From Flagellimonas spongiicola (GTDB lineage Bacteria > Bacteroidota > Bacteroidia > Flavobacteriales > Flavobacteriaceae): 64,000 nucleotides of DNA. Below are positions 58,116 through 64,000 of this stretch, one piece after another. The notes beneath the pieces were generated by a model, which had not been told where the DNA came from, ran no database searches, and saw nothing but the letters and a program-made list of their open reading frames with translations. The position numbers and the translations under genes are program-made. Each line of letters starts with the position of its first letter. The stretch's first letter is position 1. The stretch is taken from positions 660,473-724,472 of the forward strand of contig NZ_JAMFMA010000003.1 in assembly GCF_023502425.1 (NCBI RefSeq), written 5' to 3'.

Positions 58116-58438
58116 TACCATTTTTGCAAGATTTTTCTGTGAATAAAATGCGTCGAAATTTAATCGACAAAGGCATTTTATGCCCTGCCTAAATCCATTG
58201 ATTACACTGGTCTAATCGACCAATGACACCAAAAAAAACAACAAAAAAATAATGGATGACCTCAAAATAGTATCCCTATACATTCGGATTTCATGCATAC
58301 ACAACAAATATTTTCCCCCCCTAGAGGTAAGGGTAATTTTGTAAAGTGTAGAAGTATAAAATGTTTTGAAGGATCAAAATATCAACTGAAAAAACACAAA
58401 TAACAATTTAGACCTCAACGTCTACTAAGCATAACCCC
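58116..58438. other. intergenic region before the giant repeat protein
   Basis: 323 bp. Holds an imperfect hairpin (AAAATGC/GCATTTT, about 58145-58180, with inner TCGA/TCGA) that may end the upstream gene, a run of seven C at 58315-58321 in otherwise AT-rich DNA, and an ATAAAATG...TTTTG stretch near 58355-58370 that resembles but does not match the -7 box. Confidence -1.
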
Positions 58439-61400
58439 ATGAAAAAGAGCCTATTAGTCTTAGTCCTATTGCTATGTTCAGGACTTGCCTTTTCTCAAAC
58501 CACAGTAACACTTCAAGATCAATGCAACTGTGAAGTTCTTAGCGGAACCGCTGTTGCAGCTCCAGGAGCCGTAGCGCCCACTGGTGCAGATGCAGGAGAT
58601 ATTTATGTCAATACCAATACTGGAACCATTTTCTTTTGGGATGGTGACTCTTGGGAGTTGACATCAACAGATGATCAGCAATTAACTGGATTTACTTTCA
58701 ACGGTGCAACCAATGAGTTGACATTGACACTTGAAAATGGGGGAAGTGTGAATGTAGACCTTAGTGCATTGAGTGATACGCTGACAGATACAAATACAAC
58801 TATCACATCTTTTGCTATAGATGGTAGTAATACAAATCTTGTAATTACTGATTCTGATACCAATACATTTGCCGTGGCTCTGGCAGATATTGCAGCATTG
58901 ATTGATACCGATACAGACGACCAGACATTGAGTATTACAGGTACTGATTTAAGCATTTCAGACGGTAACACAGTAGACATCTCGGGAGTAAATACCGATT
59001 CACAGACATTGTCCTTAACTGGAAATGATCTCTCTATTAGTGGCGGAAATACAATCGATATAAGTGCAATTGATACAGATACTGATGACCAGACATTGAG
59101 TATTACAGGTACTGATTTAAGCATTTCAGATGGAAACACGGTAGACATCTCTGGAGTAAATACCGATTCACAGACATTGTCCTTAACTGGAAATGATCTC
59201 TCTATTAGTGGTGGAAATACAATCGATATAAGTGCAATTGATACAGATACCGATGACCAGACATTGAGTATTACAGGTACTGATTTAAGTATTTCAGACG
59301 GTAATACGGTAGATATCTCAGGAGTGAACACAGATTCACAATCACTTTCCTTAACAGGTACAGACCTTTCCATTAGTGGAGGAAATACAATAGATATCAG
59401 TTCTATTGACACCGATACGGATGACCAGACCTTGAGTTTGACAGGAAACACCTTGGCTATTGCTGATGGTAATTCAGTTGACTTGAGTGGTTATGTAGAT
59501 ACGGATGATCAAACATTGAGTCTTACAGGAACGGATTTGAGTATTGCCGATGGAAACACCATCGATATAAGTTCTATTGACACCGATACAGATGATCAGA
59601 CCTTGAGTTTGACTGGAAATACCTTGGCTATTGCTGATGGTAACTCTGTAGATTTAAGCGGTTTCGTGGATACCGATGATCAAACCTTAAGTATTACAGG
59701 CACCGATCTATCGATCGCCGATGGAAACACCGTGGATATCTCTGGAGTAAATACGGATTCACAGACACTTTCCTTAAGTGGAAACGACCTAACCATCAGT
59801 GGTGGAAATACCATAGATATCAGTTCTATCGATACAGATACGGACGACCAGACTTTAAGTCTTACCGGAACCGATTTGAGTATCGCTGACGGAAATACAG
59901 TAGACATTAGCTCCATTGATACGGATGATCAGACCTTGAGTTTGACTGGAAATACATTGGCTATTGCCGATGGTAACTCTGTTGACTTAAGTGGTTATGT
60001 GGATACAGATGATCAGACATTAAGTTTATCTGGGGCAGATTTGAGCATCGCTGACGGAAACACCATCGATATCAGTTCAATTGATACGGATACTGACGAC
60101 CAGACCTTAAGTTTGACTGGAAACACCTTGGCTATTGCGGATGGTAACTCCGTTGACTTGAGTGGATTTGTTGACACCGATGATCAAACGTTGAGTCTTT
60201 CCGGTACTGACTTAAGTATTGCAGATGGAAATACAATAGACATCAGTTCCATTGATACGGATACAGATGACCAAACCTTGAGTATCACGGGAACGGATTT
60301 AAGCATAACCGATGGAAACACAGTTGATATCTCTGGCGTTAATACCGATTCGCAGACACTTTCATTAAGTGGTAACGATCTTTCAATTAGTGGCGGAAAT
60401 ACAGTAGATATTAGCAGCATCGATACAGATACGGATGACCAGACCTTGAGTTTGTCCGGTACAGATTTGAGTATTTCTGATGGAAATACCATCGATATTA
60501 GTTCCATTGATACGGACACAGATGACCAAACACTTAGTATCACTGGTACGGACTTGAGCATAGCCGATGGAAACACAGTTGATATCTCTGGTGTTAATAC
60601 CGATTCACAAACGTTGTCCTTAACTGGAAATGACCTTTCCATCAGTGGGGGGAACACCGTGGATATTAGTAGCATCGATACCGATACTGATGATCAGACT
60701 TTGAGTTTGTCTGGAAATGATTTGAGCATTGCTGATGGAAATACAGTTGATTTAAGTGGCATAAATACGGATAATCAGGATGCTAGTGAAGTAAGCTATG
60801 ATCCAAGTACGACTACCTTAGTTTCAAATAATGTTCAAGACGTAATTGAGGAATTAAAAGCGGAAGTGGATGCTTTTGCGGCTACTTCCGGACAAACCAA
60901 TACTGCTTCTAATGCAGGTGCAGGCGGAGTTGGACTTTTTGCCCGTAAAACTGGTGCAGATCTTGAATTCAAGAATATTAATGCTGGATCTAACCTTATC
61001 AGCATCACTGATGATGTGGCAAATGATGAGGTGGATATTGATTTCAATGTGGCTAACCTAACCATTACAGAAAGCCAGATTTCTGACCTTTCGCACACTG
61101 TGGATACGGATGACCAAACCTTGAGTATTACAGGCTCGGATTTATCGATTGCTGACGGAAATACAGTAGATATCTCAGGAGTAAATACAGATTCACAAAC
61201 GTTGTCCTTAACTGGAAATGACCTATCAATCAGTGGTGGAAATACAATAGATATCAGTTCTATTGACACCGATACGGATGATCAAACATTGAGTCTTTCA
61301 GGAACGGATTTATCGATTGCAGATGGAAACACCATCGATATCAGTTCAATTGATACGGATACGGATGATCAGACCTTGAGTTTGACAGGAAACACCTTGG

Positions 61401-64000
61401 CTATTGCAGATGGTAACTCCGTTGACTTAAGCGGATTTGTGGATACCGACGATCAAACATTAAGTCTTACCGGTACTGATTTAAGTATTGCAGATGGGAA
61501 TACAATAGACATTAGTTCTGTGGATACCGATGATCAAACCTTGAGTATTACAGGCACCGATCTATCGATTGCTGACGGAAATACCGTGGATATCTCTGGG
61601 GTAAACACGGATTCACAAACGCTTTCTTTAACCGGTAATGACCTTTCTATCAGTGGAGGAAATACCGTGGATATTAGCAGTATAGATACCGATACCGACG
61701 ATCAAACATTGAGTCTTACAGGAACGGATTTATCGATTGCAGATGGAAACACCATCGATATCAGTTCAATTGATACGGATACGGATGACCAGACCTTGAG
61801 TTTGACCGGAAATACGTTGGCTATTGCTGATGGTAACTCAGTTGACTTGAGTGGATTTGTTGACACCGACGATCAAACATTAAGTCTTACAGGAACGGAT
61901 TTATCGATTGCCGATGGAAACACCATCGATATCAGTTCTATTGATACGGATACGGATGATCAGACCTTGAGTTTGACAGGAAACACCTTGGCTATTGCCG
62001 ATGGTAACTCCGTCGACCTGAGTGGATTTGTTGACACCGATGATCAAACATTGAGTCTTTCCGGTACTGACTTAAGTATTGCAGATGGAAACACCATCGA
62101 TATCAGTTCCATTGATACGGATACAGATGACCAAACCTTAAGTATCACGGGAACGGACTTGAGCATAGCCGATGGAAACACAGTAGATATTTCAGGAGTA
62201 AATACAGATTCACAGACTCTTTCATTAAGTGGAAATGACCTGTCCATCAGTGGAGGAAATACCATTGATATCAGTTCTATTGACACGGATACCGATGACC
62301 AGACCTTGAGTTTGACCGGAAATACATTGGCTATTGCAGATGGTAATTCCGTTGACTTAAGTGGTTATGTGGATACAGACGACCAGACATTAAGTCTTAC
62401 CGGAACTGATTTGAGTATCGCTGACGGAAATACTGTAGATATTAGTTCCGTCGACACAGATGATCAGACATTAAGTATTACAGGTACGGATCTATCTATT
62501 GCCGATGGAAACACTGTGGATATTTCTGGAGTAAATACGGATTCACAGACACTTTCCTTAAGTGGAAATGACCTGTCCATCAGTGGCGGAAATACAATTG
62601 ATATCAGTGCAATAGATACTGATACTGATGATCAGACACTAAGTTTATCAGGTACTGATTTAAGCATTGCCGATGGAAATACAGTGGATTTAAGTGGTAT
62701 AGATACCGATAACCAGGACGCCAGTGAGGTGAGTTACGACCCCAGTACAACAACTTTGGTTTCTAATAATGTGCAAGACGTAATCGAAGAGCTAAAAGCA
62801 GAAGTGGATGCTTTTGCGGCAACTTCAGGTCAAACCAATACTGCTTCGAATACAGGTAATGGGGGTGTTGGATTGTTTGCTCGTAAAATAGGAGCTGATT
62901 TAGAGTTTAAAAATATTAATGCAGGATCCAATCTTATCAGCATAACTGATGATGTTGCAAATGATGAGGTCGATATTGATTTCAATGTTGCGAACTTAAC
63001 AATAACGGAGAGTCAAATTTCTGATCTTTCCCACACTGTCGACACAGATGACCAGACCTTGAGTTTGACCGGAAATACCTTGGCTATTGCCGATGGGAAC
63101 TCCGTTGACTTGAGTGGCTACGTGGATACAGACGACCAGACCTTGAGTCTGACCGGAACCGATTTGAGTATCGCTGACGGAAATACAATAGACATTAGCT
63201 CCATTGATACGGATGACCAGACTTTGAGTTTGACCGGAAACACATTGGCAATTGCCGATGGTAATTCCGTCGACTTGAGTGGTTATGTGGATACAGACGA
63301 CCAGACCTTGAGTCTGACAGGAACCGATTTGAGTATCGCTGACGGAAATACAGTGGACATTAGCTCCATCGATACGGATACAGATGATCAAACATTAAGC
63401 ATTACAGGCACAGATCTATCTATTGCCGATGGAAATACGGTGGATATCTCAGGAGTAAATACGGATTCACAGACACTTTCCTTAAGTGGAAACGACCTAT
63501 CCATCAGTGGCGGAAACACCATCGATATCAGTTCCATTGATACGGATACAGATGACCAGACCTTGAGTTTGACTGGAAACACCTTGGCTATTGCCGATGG
63601 TAACTCCGTTGACCTGAGTGGTTATGTGGATACTGACGACCAGACCTTGAGTCTGACCGGAACCGATTTGAGTATCGCTGACGGAAATACAGTAGACATT
63701 AGCTCCATTGATACGGATGACCAGACTTTGAGTTTGACTGGAAACACCTTGGCTATTGCCGATGGTAACTCCGTTGACTTGAGTGGTTATGTGGATACTG
63801 ACGACCAGACTTTAAGTCTGACAGGAACCGATTTGAGTATCGCCGACGGAAATACAATAGACATTAGCTCCATTGATACAGATGATCAAACATTAAGCTT
63901 ATCTGGTACAGATTTGAGCATTGCAGATGGAAATACAATAGACATCAGTTCCATTGATACGGACACGGATGACCAGACTTTGAGTTTGACTGGAAATACC
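58439..64000 (+). CDS. giant secreted repeat protein, right end outside window
   Basis: At least 1854 residues; the frame is open to the last base. Signal peptide 1-20 (MKKSLLVLVLLLCSGLAFSQ), a non-repeated head (about 21-155, with DIYVNTNTGTIFFWDGDSWE, a pattern of phage-tail-like and collar proteins), then about fifty repeats of 27-29 residues with core QTLSLTGxxLxIxxGNxxDxS, each expected to form beta strands. Two 110-residue spacer modules interrupt the array at 778-887 and 1424-1533. No Cys in the array. A C-terminal sorting or chaperone (S74-like) domain may lie beyond the edge. Surface fibre or adhesin is the best guess; the function is not known. Confidence -1.
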   Translation, partial: MKKSLLVLVLLLCSGLAFSQTTVTLQDQCNCEVLSGTAVAAPGAVAPTGADAGDIYVNTNTGTIFFWDGDSWELTSTDDQQLTGFTFNGATNELTLTLENGGSVNVDLSALSDTLTDTNTTITSFAIDGSNTNLVITDSDTNTFAVALADIAALIDTDTDDQTLSITGTDLSISDGNTVDISGVNTDSQTLSLTGNDLSISGGNTIDISAIDTDTDDQTLSITGTDLSISDGNTVDISGVNTDSQTLSLTGNDLSISGGNTIDISAIDTDTDDQTLSITGTDLSISDGNTVDISGVNTDSQSLSLTGTDLSISGGNTIDISSIDTDTDDQTLSLTGNTLAIADGNSVDLSGYVDTDDQTLSLTGTDLSIADGNTIDISSIDTDTDDQTLSLTGNTLAIADGNSVDLSGFVDTDDQTLSITGTDLSIADGNTVDISGVNTDSQTLSLSGNDLTISGGNTIDISSIDTDTDDQTLSLTGTDLSIADGNTVDISSIDTDDQTLSLTGNTLAIADGNSVDLSGYVDTDDQTLSLSGADLSIADGNTIDISSIDTDTDDQTLSLTGNTLAIADGNSVDLSGFVDTDDQTLSLSGTDLSIADGNTIDISSIDTDTDDQTLSITGTDLSITDGNTVDISGVNTDSQTLSLSGNDLSISGGNTVDISSIDTDTDDQTLSLSGTDLSISDGNTIDISSIDTDTDDQTLSITGTDLSIADGNTVDISGVNTDSQTLSLTGNDLSISGGNTVDISSIDTDTDDQTLSLSGNDLSIADGNTVDLSGINTDNQDASEVSYDPSTTTLVSNNVQDVIEELKAEVDAFAATSGQTNTASNAGAGGVGLFARKTGADLEFKNINAGSNLISITDDVANDEVDIDFNVANLTITESQISDLSHTVDTDDQTLSITGSDLSIADGNTVDISGVNTDSQTLSLTGNDLSISGGNTIDISSIDTDTDDQTLSLSGTDLSIADGNTIDISSIDTDTDDQTLSLTGNTLAIADGNSVDLSGFVDTDDQTLSLTGTDLSIADGNTIDISSVDTDDQTLSITGTDLSIADGNTVDISGVNTDSQTLSLTGNDLSISGGNTVDISSIDTDTDDQTLSLTGTDLSIADGNTIDISSIDTDTDDQTLSLTGNTLAIADGNSVDLSGFVDTDDQTLSLTGTDLSIADGNTIDISSIDTDTDDQTLSLTGNTLAIADGNSVDLSGFVDTDDQTLSLSGTDLSIADGNTIDISSIDTDTDDQTLSITGTDLSIADGNTVDISGVNTDSQTLSLSGNDLSISGGNTIDISSIDTDTDDQTLSLTGNTLAIADGNSVDLSGYVDTDDQTLSLTGTDLSIADGNTVDISSVDTDDQTLSITGTDLSIADGNTVDISGVNTDSQTLSLSGNDLSISGGNTIDISAIDTDTDDQTLSLSGTDLSIADGNTVDLSGIDTDNQDASEVSYDPSTTTLVSNNVQDVIEELKAEVDAFAATSGQTNTASNTGNGGVGLFARKIGADLEFKNINAGSNLISITDDVANDEVDIDFNVANLTITESQISDLSHTVDTDDQTLSLTGNTLAIADGNSVDLSGYVDTDDQTLSLTGTDLSIADGNTIDISSIDTDDQTLSLTGNTLAIADGNSVDLSGYVDTDDQTLSLTGTDLSIADGNTVDISSIDTDTDDQTLSITGTDLSIADGNTVDISGVNTDSQTLSLSGNDLSISGGNTIDISSIDTDTDDQTLSLTGNTLAIADGNSVDLSGYVDTDDQTLSLTGTDLSIADGNTVDISSIDTDDQTLSLTGNTLAIADGNSVDLSGYVDTDDQTLSLTGTDLSIADGNTIDISSIDTDDQTLSLSGTDLSIADGNTIDISSIDTDTDDQTLSLTGNT
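58904..60769 (+). repeat. first block of 81-87-bp repeats
   Basis: About 22 units coding for QTLS(I/L)TG(T/N)DLSI(S/A)DGN(T/S)(V/I)D(I/L)S plus an Asp/Thr-rich linker. Units fall into three types (27, 28 and 29 residues) used in recurring order. Confidence -1.
60770..61099 (+). repeat. spacer module 1 in the giant protein
   Basis: 110 codons: DNQDASEVSYDPSTTTLVSN, then NVQDVIEELKAEVDAFAAT and GLFARKTGADLEFKNINAGS. Resembles linkers of siphovirus tail fibres (NVQ-AIEEL and NLEFKNI-type motifs). Repeats at 62708. Confidence -1.
61100..62707 (+). repeat. second block of 81-87-bp repeats
   Basis: About 19 units of the same kind as the first block, ending in a shortened unit before the second spacer module. 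Confidence -1.
62708..63037 (+). repeat. spacer module 2 in the giant protein
   Basis: 110 codons, same length and nearly the same protein as module 1 but with many synonymous changes; exactly 1938 bp (646 codons) downstream of it, showing a higher-order repeat. Confidence -1.
63038..64000 (+). repeat. third block of 81-87-bp repeats, continues past edge
   Basis: About 12 visible units. Adjacent pairs around 63100-63350 and 63600-63850 are almost identical at the DNA level, showing recent local duplication. Confidence -1.

Noticed and set aside
58150..58194. 14-codon frame starting ATG CGT CGA after the 1475-residue gene
   Set aside because: Overlaps the imperfect hairpin, no start signal and no resemblance to a known small peptide.
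58675..63582. Several long leftward open frames (up to 258 codons) over the giant repeat gene
   Set aside because: They are exact antisense of the repeats, with low-complexity SVSVSIELIS-like products; the open frames come from repeat codon composition. The rightward frame has a signal peptide and is continuous.
58904..64000. Possible CRISPR array because of regularly spaced short repeats
   Set aside because: Units are 81-87 bp multiples of three within one open frame, without unique spacers, and no cas genes are near.

Overview
The window looks like chromosomal DNA of a marine-type member of the Flavobacteriaceae (Bacteroidota). The sequence-based reasons are: (i) promoters of the Bacteroidota form TTTG-N(17-23)-TAnnTTTG in front of several units; (ii) almost no Shine-Dalgarno sequences, except a strong one before rpsU; (iii) PorP/SprF-type protein, OmpA/PD40 protein and a gliding-motility-type (type B) C-terminal sorting domain, all hallmarks of type IX secretion; (iv) many lipoproteins and outer-membrane barrels; (v) the tRNA-tuf-tRNA-secE-nusG-rplKAJL-rpoBC order. 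Genus cannot be told from the sequence alone.

Layout. 1-4.6 kb: a histidine kinase cut by the left edge, then coaD and ddl leftward, and a PASTA protein plus an RluD-type pseudouridine synthase rightward. 4.6-10.8 kb: yaaA, PEP carboxylase, a TPR membrane protein, a uracil-DNA-glycosylase-like protein and two small envelope genes. 10.9-18.9 kb: a complete leftward tryptophan operon trpEGDCFBA, preceded by a previously unmarked 18-residue leader peptide with three consecutive Trp codons and an intrinsic terminator (an attenuator), and followed by an M20 peptidase. 19-20.8 kb: a MarR-nitroreductase-YceI operon. 20.9-30.9 kb: two thioredoxin-like genes, rhodanese, DinB-like, DUF2851, PspC, a K+ channel, an AGCS symporter, a helix-hairpin-helix protein, acyl-CoA dehydrogenase, rpsU, a XerC-type recombinase and hpf. 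31-44.2 kb: five tRNA genes with tuf, secE, nusG, rplK, rplA, rplJ, rplL, rpoB and rpoC. 44.2-46.7 kb: a DUF3467 gene, a small membrane protein and prfC.

47-64 kb is a surface-protein region. It holds a 1157-residue thrombospondin-type-3 (Ca-binding) protein with 696-bp near-identical internal repeats and a type B sorting domain; a PorP/SprF protein and an OmpA/PD40/TPR protein directly behind it (a likely dedicated export and anchoring set); a 1475-residue secreted protein with Calx-beta, CUB and beta-helix domains; and a giant secreted repeat protein that runs off the right edge (at least 1854 residues). The giant protein has about fifty 27-29-residue beta-repeats and two 110-residue phage-tail-fibre-like spacer modules exactly 646 residues apart.

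The most distinctive items are the trp attenuator (its leader peptide probably starts at or next to the transcript's 5' end), the Shine-Dalgarno-bearing rpsU leader, and the modular repeat adhesins with their type IX partners. Functional names rest on reading motifs by eye; no database search was possible.
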